This document shows positions 1 to 11,689 of a DNA stretch of 64,000 bases, piece after piece. The notes beneath the pieces were generated by a model. That model was not told the DNA's origin. It saw only the letters and a program-made list of their open reading frames with translations, and made no database searches. The DNA comes from Vitis vinifera (Eukaryota > Streptophyta > Magnoliopsida > Vitales > Vitaceae). A program made the position numbers and the translations under genes. Within the stretch, counting starts at the first letter, position 1. Each line of letters opens with the position of its first letter. The stretch is from contig NC_081819.1 in NCBI RefSeq assembly GCF_030704535.1, forward strand, positions 16,397,501 to 16,461,500, given 5' to 3'.

Positions 1-23
1 TGAAAAAAAAAAAAACAAAGTTT

Positions 24-206
24 ATGTGGGGTGGGGGGTTGGGAAAAAAAATGAGTGCAATTGGGACGAGGGTTGGGAAGGAGAGAGGGGAGAGGAGAGT
101 GGAGAAAAGGGAGAAGACAGAGGAGAGAAAGGAGGGAAGGAATAAGGGAGAGAAGGGTGGAGAAAGGGGAGAGGAGAGAGAGAGGGGAAGGAATAAAGGA
201 GAGTAA
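24..206. repeat. Purine-rich low-complexity tract
   Basis: A strand-biased run of GGAGAGA, GGAAGG and AGAAAGG words with almost no pyrimidines. It reads as an open frame of Gly, Glu, Arg and Lys only because stop codons are rare in such a composition. No gene is supported. From 207 to about 280 only AT-rich DNA is seen. Confidence 0.7.
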
Positions 207-1352
207 TTTAGGAATGTAAAATATTGGATTAGTAAAAATGGTGTTACGAATAGCAATTGAGAAGAAAAAAAATAGAATTTTCTTCTAAAATCTAAAATAC
301 TATTACCATAACCATTTAATAGGAAAAATCATATAAAAAAATATAATAAACAAAATAAAATTTCAAAATTCTTATTAAAAATCATTTAATTGGAATAATA
401 AAGAGATATGATATTATCATTATTAATTATTAAAAATTAAAAATTAAAATTAATTTAAAGTTAATTCTTATTAAAAAAAAAATCATTCTAAGAGGTATGA
501 TATGATACACATCATTACTAAGTATTAAAAATTCATTTTAAAATTTGAAGCATACTATCTATTAAAAATTAAAATTAGTTTTCAAAAATTAAATTATTGA
601 TATTCTACACCTCTAGATTTATCATATTACTAAGTATTAAAAATTAATTTTACAATTAGAAGGATACAATCTATTAAAAATTGAAACTTAAAATTAATTT
701 TCAAAAATTAGATCATCAATATTCTACCTATGTAGATTTATCATAATAATAAATTTTAATTTAAATAATTGAAATGAAATAGTGATAAAATTAATGTTTA
801 AAATGATTAAAAAAACAAATATATAACCTATAAGACAAGTATAAAAACTAATTTAATTAATTAATTATAAAAATATAAATAATAAAGAAATGTAAAAGAT
901 AATAATAAAATTTGACAACGAATTTTTATCTATAATATATATATATTATTAATATGATAATTTTTCATTTTTATTTTTTGAGTTAGGTTTATTTTTTGAT
1001 ATATAATTTTTTTTTTTTTTTTTTGTCTTTGATATTGTGTTATCCCAATTTCAAAAGAAATGAAAATTATTTATCTCACATCGAAACTAAAAATATTATA
1101 TACATTTATTAATTCCTTACAAAATACAAGTACAACCAACATGTAAGCATTCAGCAGATGATAAATGAATTTAGAGAAAATTTAAGGCATCGAGCATCCT
1201 ACATGATGGATATATGTTCCCACAAAGAGTGAATTTAGATGTCGGCATATGAGTGGAAAAAGTGGTGGAAAACCAATGTAAGCCGCAAAATTCCAAAGTT
1301 GCATATATGAGCTCCTCTCTCCAAAGACACCTCCAGAGCAAAAAAGAGCAGC

Positions 1353-2156
1353 CAGTAATTACTTGTTGATTAAACACTCAAAAGTAATTTCATTTTCTTG
1401 GCATCACAGTGAGCAAGATCAAGGATCAAGTGAATCCGTTGAGATCCAAGTTTTTTTCGGCTACCTTTTAATATTAGGCGTCCTCCTCTCAGTGAAATAT
1501 CAAGGCATCAACATTTCCCTACTTGAGGAACATAAAGGGATTATATATATTTTTGTTATTGTTATTTCAATCTATGTTGCAACAATTATTGTTGGTAAAA
1601 AGCTTGGGCTCATTCGACTCCTCTCTGCCACAATTGCCCCAATCTTACTCTTCTTCATTTTAGTTCCAGAATTAGGATGGCCGGCACTTGGTTTATGGGT
1701 CATCCTTGCAGCAAAATTGGCATGGGACTACTTACGACAACTATATCATTATCTTCTTCACCAAGCAAGTCATGTATTCAACTCATTTGCCACAACTATA
1801 TCATTATCTTCTTCACCAAGCAAGTCATGTATTCAACTCATTTGCCACACTCATAAAATGAAGAGTAAGATTGGGGCAATTGTGGCAGAGAGGAGTCGAA
1901 TGGGCCCAAGCTTTTTACCAACAATAATTGTTCCAACATAGATGAAAATAACAATAACAAAAATATATATAATCCCTTTATGTTCCTCAAGTAGGGAAAT
2001 GCTGATGCCTTGATATTTCACTGAGAGGACACCCAATATTGAAAGGTAGCCGAAAAAAACTTGGATCTCAACGGATTCACTTGATCCTTGATCTTGCTCA
2101 CTGTGATGCCAAGAAAATGAAATTACTTTGAGTGTTTAATCAACAAGTAATTACTG
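1353..2156. repeat. Long inverted repeat (hairpin) built from a gene fragment
   Basis: The left arm (1353-1661) and right arm (1854-2156) are near-perfect reverse complements of about 300 bp, separated by a 192 bp loop. Both arms carry the same membrane-protein coding sequence, on opposite strands. The minus-strand arm also extends to the short first exon of the gene (2197-2210: ATG on the minus strand followed by a GTATGC donor). The loop contains an exact-looking 55 bp tandem duplication (1738-1792 and 1793-1847). A transcript crossing this region would fold into a long double-stranded stem. Confidence 0.85.
1363..1941 (+). pseudogene. Rearranged copy of the small membrane-protein gene
   Basis: The reading frame matches the exon 2 product of the gene at 33,992-34,655: a polar start rich in Glu, Gln and Ser, then hydrophobic segments (around the motif IYIFVIVISIYVATIIVG and a second stretch around PELGWPALGLWVILAAK). 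There is no ATG at the beginning; the plus-strand copy lacks the short first exon found in copy C. The frame continues past YLRQLY into duplicated loop sequence and then antisense sequence of its own gene. The displaced C-terminal part (SQNTPS/TDQQ-like) is found on the plus strand near 2250-2330. Function is unknown; this copy is very probably non-coding. Confidence 0.7.
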
Positions 2157-2210
2157 AAATTCAATAATAAAAGCTTTCTCAATAATGAGAGCATACCGTT
2201 GTCTGTCCAT
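1854..2210 (-). pseudogene. Antisense 5' fragment of the same membrane-protein gene
   Basis: On the minus strand this holds exon 1 (2197-2210), an intron and the first two thirds of exon 2, ending at the hairpin loop after TIAPILLF. It faces the plus-strand fragment tail to tail. The arm resembles the neighbouring plus-strand arm more than it resembles copy C, so it looks like a local inverted duplication rather than an independent insertion. Confidence 0.7.
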
Positions 2211-2744
2211 GAAGCTGTGTAGATCCTGTTGTCTGTCCATGAAGTTGTGCTTTCTCAAAACACTCCAAGCGATACTGATCAACAGCCTTGAGGAGATCTT
2301 GTGTAATACCCATTTCAATTTCTACTGCTCTGGCGGATGTAATCCATTAAAACAAAAATAGAAGATCAGTATTATTTACTTGTCTAATTTGTCTGCAACT
2401 CTCTCACAACTAATTGTCTCTTATCATAAATTTTTGTCTGATTCCCACTTACAAGGCCTCGCAGTTTAAGCATTTAATAAAATAAGTCAAATTAAAATGA
2501 TATGTTGTTGAAAAGAGTTTATCCATACAAAGTATAAAATTTAAAATTAAAAATTTTCTTTTATATATTTTTATCATAATATGTATAATTTTTTTGAGTG
2601 ATTCACTCAATTAACTTTATTTATATTTTTTAACATGTGAAATTATTTTAATAATCAGATTTAATTTTAATAATTCAGTAGTGATATTTCAATTGATTGT
2701 GTAATATTTTTGTTAATAATTCACTGACCTGAGATGATCGGCGC

Positions 2745-3600
2745 CGGCGAGATACGGGGAGAAGTGGAGCTTGCAGTGGAATAGGGAAGAGGTTGTTGTG
2801 TTCTTCAGTCTGGCTCAAAAATCGTGGATTTAGGGTTCGTGAAATTTAAATCCAATGGCATAAAAGCAAAGAGACCCCTAGAACAGATCCAGCAAACACA
2901 GGGACCCAAAAAACAAAGCAATTTTTTTGGTTTTCCTTGGGGGTTTTGCATGGATTTTCTCGGAAATCAAACGAGAATGAATTTTCCCGGAAATCAAATG
3001 GGGGATAGATTTTCTTGGGAATCAAACGGGGGTTGCCAAAAAAAAAAAATAATAGCATGATTAGATTAGTACCTGCGAGGATCGAGTGGCAGAGGAAAAT
3101 AGGGCCTTTCTAGGGATTCTCTCGTCTGGAGGGCAACTTCAGAAAAGGGCTTCTTCATACTTCGAGTGAGAGAAGCGGCTGGCTCTTTTGATTTTTAGAT
3201 TCAGATGGAAGAGGTTGTTGTGTTCTTCAGTCTGGCTCAAAAATCGTGGATTTAGGGTTCGTGAAATTTAAATCCAATGGCATAAAAGCAAAGAGACCCC
3301 TAGAACAGATCCAGCAAACACAGGGACCCAAAAAACAAAGCAATTTTTTTGGTGTTCCTTGGGGGTTTTGCATGGATTTTCTCGGAAATCAAACGAGGAT
3401 GAATTTTCCCGGAAATCAAATGGGGGGTAGATTTTCTTGGGAATCAAACGGGGGTTGCCAAAAAAAAAAAAAAGATCAGATTAGTACCTGCGGGAATTGA
3501 GAGTGGCAGAGGAAAATAAGGCCTTGGAGGGAAGTTCAGAAAAGGGCTTCTTGATGCCTCGAGTGAGAGAAGTGGGTGGCCCTTTTGGTTTTTAGATTTA
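2745..3600. repeat. UTR-like block present twice in tandem
   Basis: Two units (about 2790-3120 and 3205-3600) share the same order: GAAGAGGTTGTTGTGTTCTTC, a line reading as MDLGFVKFKSNG, a run of GGAAATCAAA motifs, a poly-A tract, and GATTAGTACCTGCGRGRAT. The GC-rich head at 2745-2790 (GATCGGCGCCGGCGAGATACG) looks like the first exon or 5' UTR of a minus-strand plant gene. The short open frames in this block are not convincing proteins, because the homology is nucleotide-level and runs through poly-A. Related units lie at 16,095-16,470 and 34,985-35,350. Confidence 0.65.
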
Positions 3601-5124
3601 GTAAAGATAAAAAAAAAGGAAACAAATCAGGAGAACAATTTTCCTCTCTATATAAACAATTATTAATTATTAATTACCCATTTTTATTTTGATTAAATCA
3701 AAACCAGTGTCTGAAATATCGGTAATATTTCATCGAAATTGCAAACCCTTTGCATGGGTTCAATCCCTGACTACCATTGGAGTATCATGCTCTTTTGATA
3801 ATATATGTTCAATTTAAATTTGTTAAGGTTCATCATTAAAAAAAAAAACCTAATTCTAATTATTTTATTTTAAATTATATTTAATAGATTAATAAAAATA
3901 TAAAAATCAATATATAATTTTTTTAATAAATCTTTTTTTATATTATTTATATAATAATTAAATATAGAAAATGTAAATATTAAAAAAATAATATATGTAT
4001 CATAATTTATTTCAATTAAATAAATTATAATTTTAATATTAAATGTATCATAATTCATCTTATTAATCATATTCTAAAAAATTACTATCACTTCACTTTT
4101 AAATTTTTTTATATTTATTATTTTTATTTTAATATTTCTAATACTTTAAAAAATTTTATCATTTAAGTGTTAAAAATACTATAAACGTTTTGTAAAATCA
4201 CTCCAAAATACTCTAAAAGTTCGTTTAATAGTGATTTTAGAAAGTATTTTTAGACTTTCTAATACTTTAAAATTTTTATCTTTCAAGTATAAAAAAAAGT
4301 TAAAAATACTTCCTAAAATCGCCACTGCACACTAAATTTATGTTAAATAGTGTTTTTAGTGAAAGTGTTTTCAAAAAAATCACCTACAAATATTTCTTTA
4401 AGAAACATTTCGAGTGATTTTCTAACACTTGGAGTAATTTTTTTATATTTTTAAAAATATTTTCTAAATTTTACCAAACATTTTTTTTTCTAAAACACTT
4501 TTTTGAGTTAAAAACGCTTTTTAAAATTACTTTCACATAAACTTTTAAATTGACTTGTTTTGAATTTAATGCTTAAAATTGGAACACTCAAAACATATGC
4601 ACCCATTTAGAAAGTGTCTCAATAAGTCGGAGGCCCCTGACATTTTAGAAAGTGTCTCAATAAGTCGGAGGTCCCTGACTTGACATGCTTTGTTGAGGGA
4701 ATCCATCGTCGTCTCAAAGGAATGATCCACTAGGGAGTCACAAGAGGATAATCCATCGGGGTAACTACCACAATCTCAACACAACAATCTACTGAGAAGT
4801 CATGGGGGGTGGGATAGTCAAAACCCGAAAGTCGTGCTCCTCTGGAGGCTCATTTTGGCAAAAATCACTAAAACAATGACATAGTAATGTAAATAAACAT
4901 CCCTTGGTAGAATAATGAAGATCGTGACAGATTTGTGAGAAAACAATCATCTCTAAAGCTAAAGGGGGGAAATATTACCCAGTATAACAACTAATGCATC
5001 TGGTTTGTCCTAACAGGTCGAGAATAGCTCCATGGGATATATAAGAGATCTGACACGTACTCCACCGAAATGATGATATAAGAGGCTATACATCTGAAGT
5101 AACCCCATCCAAGAATCACGACAA

Positions 5125-5760
5125 CATCAAAAAGTACGAGCTTAGCTGAATGATTCAAAAAAGACTCTACTAGAGAATCAGGACAAAATGAAAGTGAGTC
5201 ATCAGCCCGAGATACATCTTGCAACTGGTGATGATCATGCAAATCAATGAAGATCTACAAATCTCAACCGAATAGAAAATTGCCTCAGTATGGCATCAGA
5301 TGTGTGAAGGGTCGAAAAATCAGATGATATCAAATCATCCATCATCAAATGTGCAATCCTAGTCATCCTCGTCCATAACTGAATCGAACCTACAGATAAA
5401 AAAGGTGTATCTTAAGAGGAGAAGCATGATGACGTCCAAATGCCATAAGGTGTGAGTCTGATTGAATGGCTCAAGAGAGGCTCCCTTGGGAGATCATGAT
5501 AAGATAACAAATAGGTCATCATCTTGGTGTGTACCTCATAAGTGGAGATAAGCATGCAACTCCATGAAGATCTGTAAATCTCGATCGAAACGAAAATATG
5601 CCCTAGTATGGCATCAGATGTGTGGTAGGTCGAAAAATTTGATAACCTCAAATCATCAATTATCAAATGTGTAATCACAGTTATCCAAATCCACAACTGA
5701 ATCAGATCCGAACGTCAAAATGGCGTCTCCCAAAAGAAGAAGCATGCTGATATCCAAATA
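5125..5760. repeat. Tandem pair of about 315 bp in the gypsy 3' region
   Basis: Two diverged direct copies (about 5125-5440 and 5440-5760) share phrases such as GGCATCAGATGTGTG, GGTCGAAAAAT, CAAATCATC and AAGAAGCATG in the same order. A 41 bp direct duplication containing TCAATAAGTCGGAGG lies at the element border (about 4610-4690). The rest of 4690-7060 is decayed, with short minus-strand frames that match nothing I recognise; 6450-6510 is a TTTA/TTA microsatellite. Confidence 0.6.
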
Positions 5761-7060
5761 TCAACCAAGTCTCGAATACTTGTCCAAGTAGGGGCTGTTG
5801 AAGACGACATCTGATTCCATGGCCTTAGGGTGGTCTTAAGACACGAGACCTAACGTAGGTAGGGTGATAAGGTAGTAGAAATGAAAGGAAACTAGGCTCA
5901 AATACCCAATGATAAAAAACCCATGCCCTCATGTATAAAATGCAATATGTATAGAAAAGCTTGTAAGCCATGGACCTGAGAGTGCCCAATATGAATATAA
6001 TATCAATAATGAGACGATGAAGCAAATCAAATTGATAACGAGATACACAAGAATGATGCAAGGGAAATATCAAACCTAGAATAGGTCAGTGTAAGAAAAG
6101 AACAAGGGGGTGAAGCGAATGGGATGAATCACAAGCAATGACGAAGATGATAGCGAAATAATGAATATACGAAGAAAAATGGTGATCAAGTCAAATCAAA
6201 TATGGAGTGAAGTCACATCAATAATGAATGTAATGATAGATAGGACAATGACCCGGAGTCCCGAGGAGAAGGTCACTCATCTCACTCTCAAAGAAATATG
6301 ACAAAGTGAATACAAATAAAATAGGATCCCAAAAAGCTCACATACGAACTCTCAACAACAAACATACTCGATAAAATGACCCTCAGATATCAATATACAC
6401 ACTCAATGATGGAGAATACTATGCACATACACACATGTGCTTATTTTTATGTTCTTTTCATTTATTTATTATTTATTTATTTATTTATTATTATTATTAT
6501 TTACATATATACAAATGCACATACCTTGAACATAAACAAATGAACCCAAAAGATGATATCAATAATGGATAAACACACTCCTAGGTGCTAAGGTAACAAA
6601 AACTCTCTCTGACGAAATGACATTCTCAAACCAATGATCTCTAAACAGTGTCCGTAGGATAAATAGTGGAGATGATGTGACTATCCTCCATGTAATGAAC
6701 TGAGAAGGATCACTACTAAGGGTGGAGAGAATATGAAGCAAACACAAGTAGTAGATAGAATAAATGAGAAGAGATGAAGAATACAACCAATGAGATATGA
6801 AGGAATGCAGTAGTGCGATGATAGGAAAAAATAATGAGAACATGATATGCTCGTAGGACCAAGACTCATGAGACTCCCAAACAATGCATGCATACACTAA
6901 AGGACCCCCATTCCGGTGCAATAATGTGAGCAATGTGATAAGAAAGAAAGACTATAATGCACATGCGAGGCTCAATGGGCTAGCAACGGTCTATATATCA
7001 AAACGGTGAAAGGGTATATGGCTAACTGAAATGATGGCCACCCATCATGCGACCATGGTA

Positions 7061-8230
7061 TCAAACATAGTGCCTCTTTAGCTGATCCACGTTGGCCGGC
7101 TTCGAGAATTCGATTCTATCTAGATCTATCAACCATGCAACACCCTTTGGGGTCAACTCCCTAATGAAATAAGGTCCGCTCCAATTGGGTTTGAACTTCC
7201 CTCTGGGATCTCTGATCAATCCCCTGATGACTTTCAGAACCAAGTCACCTCTCTGTAATGGTATAGGCTTGACCCGTTTTTTGAAAGCGCGGGTCATCTT
7301 CCTCTGATAGGTGCGAACATGGTCTGCTGCCTTTAATCTCCTCTCATCTAGGAGATTGAGCTGGTCTAATCAAGCTTGAGCCCAATCTGTCTCTAGAATC
7401 TACTATTCCAATGCTACTCTCAATGAACTCATCTCAATCTCAACTGGTAGCACTACCTTCATACCATACACCAAGGAGTAGGGTGTGGCTCCTATAGAGG
7501 TATGAAAAGAAGTCCGATAAGCCCACAATGCAAAAAGGAGCTTCGTTGACCAATCCTGAGAAGTCTCAACCACCCTCCACAAAATCCTCTTAATATTCTT
7601 ATTCATAGCCTCTACCGCTTCATTAGTCTACAACATGTATGCAGACGATCTATGATGCTGGATACCGTACCGCTGTAATTAAGTGTTAACATCTGCTCTG
7701 AAATGTACTCATCTGCCTGAAATCGACTCATGAGAGACTCCATAACGATAGATAATGTGTGATATGATGAAACTGGCAACCCCAAATGATGTCAATCTCG
7801 CATATGAAGCGGCCTCCACCCACTTGGTGAAGTAATCGATGACGACCAAGATGAACTCATGACCATTGGAAGACTTTGGTGAAATCTTCCCAATAATGTT
7901 TATACCCCATACTAAAAATGGCCATGGTGAAGTCAGTGCATGTCACTCTAAAGGTGGCACATGAATGAGGTTCTCATGTATCTGACACTTTGGACATCTC
8001 TGAACAAACTGACAACAATCTATCTCCATAGTCAACTAGAAATGTCCAGTCCTCATTATCTTACGAGCTAACATATGTCCTCTCATATGTGGTCCACAGA
8101 TTCCTGCATGAAACTCTCTCATCATTCGAATTGCAAAGACGCGGTCTAAGCACAATAGCAACATCCCATCAACTGATCGTTTGTACAATGTTTCTTCACA
8201 TATCACGAACCGAGTGGGCAACTGTCTCAA
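7061..8230 (-). pseudogene. Gypsy integrase remnants
   Basis: Three minus-strand pieces are in order. 8036-8230 is the N-terminal zinc-binding region (CGPHMRGHMLARKI). 7403-7606 is the late catalytic core, with LLFALWAYRTSFHTSIGATP and SLVYGMKVVLPVEIE, which are typical of plant gypsy integrases. 7061-7297 is the C-terminal domain, with RKFKPNWSGPYFI-type spacing and a final VDQLKRHY. The part between 7606 and 8036 is frameshifted and has stop codons. Integrase would insert the element cDNA into the genome; here it is non-functional. Confidence 0.85.
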
Positions 8231-8284
8231 TGCTCTATTATTCTTGGTCGTGGCGGCCTCAAGATATGCACCAAGTCTTAGAAA

Positions 8285-8957
8285 CTAGTATATGTCATGG
8301 TACCAAGGTAAACCATCATCAAACTCTGCCTCACCAATCAAGCAACAATAGGTAGGAATAGATCTCGACTCAATTAGTAAAAGGTAAATAATACCCTCGA
8401 CATGAATATCAATCATGGAAGCTAGAGTAGCCAAGGCATCAGCAAATTGGTTCAGCGCTTTAGGCAGATGTGTATATCTCAAATCATCGAATCTTTGAAC
8501 TAGTAGCTTCAAGTATGCATGGTAAGGCCTAAGCTTCATATCCCTAGTCTTCCACTCGTCCTGAATCTGTCTTAATACCAAATTGGAGTCACCAAACACC
8601 TCCATTTGTCTAATCCCAAGCTTCACAGTTGTCTCTAATCCTAAGATACAATCCCCATACTCAACAATATTGTTTGTGATAGGATGTCGATCCAAGAATG
8701 TCAAACGAAACAGATCTAGGAATGTGATCGTCACGAGGGGATATCAACAAGACACCTATCCCGTATCTAGAATGGTTAGCCATACCATCAAAGTACATAC
8801 ACCAACCTGACAAGCTAGTCACAGCAGCAACATCCTCATCTGGGAAATCATCATCAATAGCTCTACCATCGGAAACTGGTAATGAGGCTAGGTGATCTGC
8901 AACGATGCTCCATCTGATGGACTTTTGAGTGACATAATGGATGTCAAAATCAGTCAA
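8285..8957 (-). pseudogene. Gypsy RNase H domain remnants
   Basis: Two overlapping frames (8285-8734 and 8661-8957) read through an RNase H fold: YFDGMANHSRYGIGVLLISP, then ILGLETTVKLGIRQMEVFGDS, and HLPKALNQFADALATLASM near the end. The last segment is the signature of the extra RNase H of Tat-lineage elements. Frameshifts separate the pieces. The domain would degrade the RNA strand during reverse transcription. Confidence 0.8.
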
Positions 8958-9322
8958 AAGTACTAGTCATCTCATGAGGCGACCGACCAAAGCGGGCTTG
9001 TCAAACAAATATCTCAGAGGATCTAGAGAGATATCAAGTGCACTAAGTACTTGGTCATGTAATGTCTCAGTCTGCGGGTGGCCCAAATCAATGCCAAACA
9101 ATAGTGCTCAATCATGACATACCTCATTTCTTAATCTAGCATCCTCTTACTCAAATAATAAATGGCTCGGTCTTTGCCCGAATCATCAAGCTAAGCTAAC
9201 ATGCATCCCAAAGCCACATCTAAGACTGACAAGTATAGGAGCAAAGAACGGCTTGGTGTAGGAGGCACCAAGACTGGAGGTGACAACAAGTACTCTCTAA
9301 CCCTCTCAAATTCACACTGACA

Positions 9323-10058
9323 CTAATCGTCCCAAATAGTAGGTTGACTCTTCCTCAAGAGTCGGAAAATGGGCTCACAGATGTCCGACAATCTGGCAAT
9401 GAATCTACTGATGTACTGAAGTCTACCCAAGAAGCCTTTGATATCTCTCTTGGTCCTCGGTGCAGGCATGTCAAGGATGGCTCTGATCTTATCTGGATCC
9501 GCCTCTATGCCCCTATCACTAACCATGTATCCCAAGAGCTTCCCAGAAGTCACTCCGAAAGTGCACTTCTTAGGATTCAGTCTCAATCTGAACTGCCTGA
9601 TCCTCTTAAAGAATCTCTCTAAAGCTACTAGTTGATTTAACTTATCTAGGGATTTCATTATCATGTAGTCTACATAAACCTCGACATCTCGATGCATCAT
9701 GTCATAGAATAGGGTGGTCGTTGCTCTCTAATAGGTAGTTCATGTATTCTTCAACCCAAATGGCATGACTCGGTAGCAATAAGTACCCCACTCGGTAATG
9801 AATGGCGTCTTCTCCATGTCCTCTAGAGCCATGAGGATCTGACTGTACCCAAAAAAATCCGTCCATAAAGGACAACATCAAATGATCTGTTGTATTGTCA
9901 ACTAGCATATCGATGTGTGGGAGAGGAAAATCATCCTTAGGATTGGCTTTGTTGACATCTTGGAAATCAACACAAACTTTCATTTTGCCGTCTTTTTTGG
10001 GAATAGGGATGACATTGGCTAGCCACTCAGGGTACTCGACCATTGATAAAAATCTCAC
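9323..10058 (-). pseudogene. Gypsy reverse transcriptase remnants
   Basis: 9702-10,058 carries the start of the RT palm and fingers (NVIPIPKKDGKMKVCVDFQD, NKANPKDDFPLPHIDMLVD). 9323-9700 carries the rest, with the catalytic motif reading YVDY instead of the usual YVDD, followed by LNPKKCTFGV and LGYMVSDRGIEADPDKI. The loss of one catalytic aspartate, the break at about 9700 and several stop codons all show that the enzyme is dead. Confidence 0.85.
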
Positions 10059-10985
10059 ACTGAGTTACTTCTGAATCTCTTCCTTTTCTGCAAGCTCCAA
10101 CGAGAGTGCAATAGTCTCAACTTTTGCTTAACCGGTCTAGCATGGGGTAGAAGCGGCAAACGATGCTGGACAATAGAGCGTCATAAGGCTAATACGATCT
10201 AAAGATGATGGAGCAGCCAATGCAGATGTCGAAGTGCTTGGAGCTCCATCACTCAACTGTAGCCAATAGATAAGACGCTGAAGCTCGGCCTCCTAAACAG
10301 TATTGAGTCCTCTAATGATCCCATCTGAAGGCATCTGTGACTCTGACGCCCTCACAAAGTAGTCCGTCAAGCTCATGGTTTATGGATGAACAAGATAATC
10401 AAAATGTGTGTGAGTCAATCGGGTTATCACCCTCTCCTTACGCAATCGCGCCATATATTGATAATCAACCTCAGTGGGGATGAACCCAAGTCCGAATGGT
10501 ATATCATGATCTGGGATAGCCATGAACTCACTGGGCCCGTGTTGACGCCACCCCAACCCCATGCCAGGTAAATAAGACATGCTTCTCATTATGTCGAGTA
10601 CCATTGTGCTGCCATACTGGTTAAACAACATAGCCACAAAGTCTCGGTGAAAATCCTCCATCTCCAAGGTTTGCACCTCGTCGAATGTGAACCCAGTCAG
10701 AAATAGGTCATCATCACTGTGACTAATATGAAGCATTGGCTTAGCATAAATAAACATATCTCCCACATACTACACTGTGACGACTTGGCCATCATGAATG
10801 AACTTCACATTCTAATGAAGAGAATAAGGAATGGCCTCAGCTCTGTGAATCCAAGGTCGACCCAATAGCAGGTTAAATGATGTAGGAATTCTCAAAACCT
10901 GGAACAAAGTAACAAATGTGGTCAGACCTATCAGCAGCTCAATCTCTAAAGTGCTCATGACCTCCCTCCGAGTGTTATCATATGC

Positions 10986-11222
10986 TCAGACTGTCTGAGT
11001 AGAGGGACCAAAGTCAAAGGGCGCATAGTTGAGGGCGATGGCAGTGGCCAGAGGATAGACATTCAATACCAAGCCATTGTCTAAAAGGACAGATAGGACT
11101 CGACGACCTGAACAACCGATTGCTATATATAGTGGATGTGTATGGTCTGAATCCTCTAGTGGCAAGTCGTCATCAGAGAAAACTATGCAAATGGCTTTAC
11201 CAATCGTCACCATGTGACTCAA
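10986..11222 (-). pseudogene. Gypsy aspartic protease remnant
   Basis: The short frame contains HPLYIAIGCSGRRVLSVLLD followed by NGLVLNVYPL, the place where retroviral-type aspartic proteases of this group carry an LDNGS-type active site. The Ser/Thr after Gly is replaced by Leu. A linker-like acidic frame follows at 10,380-10,766 before the RT. Confidence 0.6.
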
Positions 11223-11689
11223 CCCTTCAGAGTGGTGGTAGTCTCGACTCTGATCTAGCTCAGGACTCGAATCAATGCATCTCTATGAGTACTGGAAGAT
11301 GCCAGCAAGCTTCAAATGGAAATACAAGCCTATGTGCTCTATAACCGCCTTAGAATCTCATCATCCTCCCTTTCGACCTCTTTATGGGATGAGGTCCCCT
11401 CCAAGGGTCTAGCAACTGCAGGAGGCTACTGTCATACCACCCTACTCCCACGAATAACATTTTTTATATCAGGAATGTGAACATCATCAACATATGGAGT
11501 TCGAACCTTCTCAACATCCAGAATCAAGACAAACGGTGTTTGAGCACTGTAATATGGGAAAGTCAGTGGCACAACAGTGGTCGTCTATACTGACGCTGCC
11601 TCAGGAACTAGTTTAAATGGTGTTGGCATCTGAAGGCCCAAAGTCACTTGGCCTATCTCATAAATCCCATCAAATGCTATGGGCTTTGG

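Larger units (their letters stand above)
280..4606 (+). repeat. Segmental duplication, copy A
   Basis: From about 280 the sequence aligns by eye with the segment starting at about 32,928 (copy C), with few substitutions over long AT-rich stretches. Similarity continues through a membrane-protein gene, a UTR-like block and an AT-rich tail, and stops abruptly after ACCCAT at 4601-4606 (36,320-36,325 in copy C). Copy A is longer than C because of an inverted duplication (1353-2210) and a second copy of the UTR-like block (about 3205-3500). The right border coincides with the start of a decayed gypsy element. Confidence 0.85.

Noticed and set aside
2824..3500. Repeated frames starting MDLGFVKFKSNG as a small protein family
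   Set aside because: Similarity is at the DNA level, passes through poly-A and varies in frame and end between copies, as expected of an untranslated block.
3755..3815. tRNA-like T-arm (GGGTTCAATCCC) here and near 29,625
   Set aside because: No acceptor stem, D arm or anticodon arm pairs around it on either strand; it belongs to the AT-rich tail of the segmental copies.
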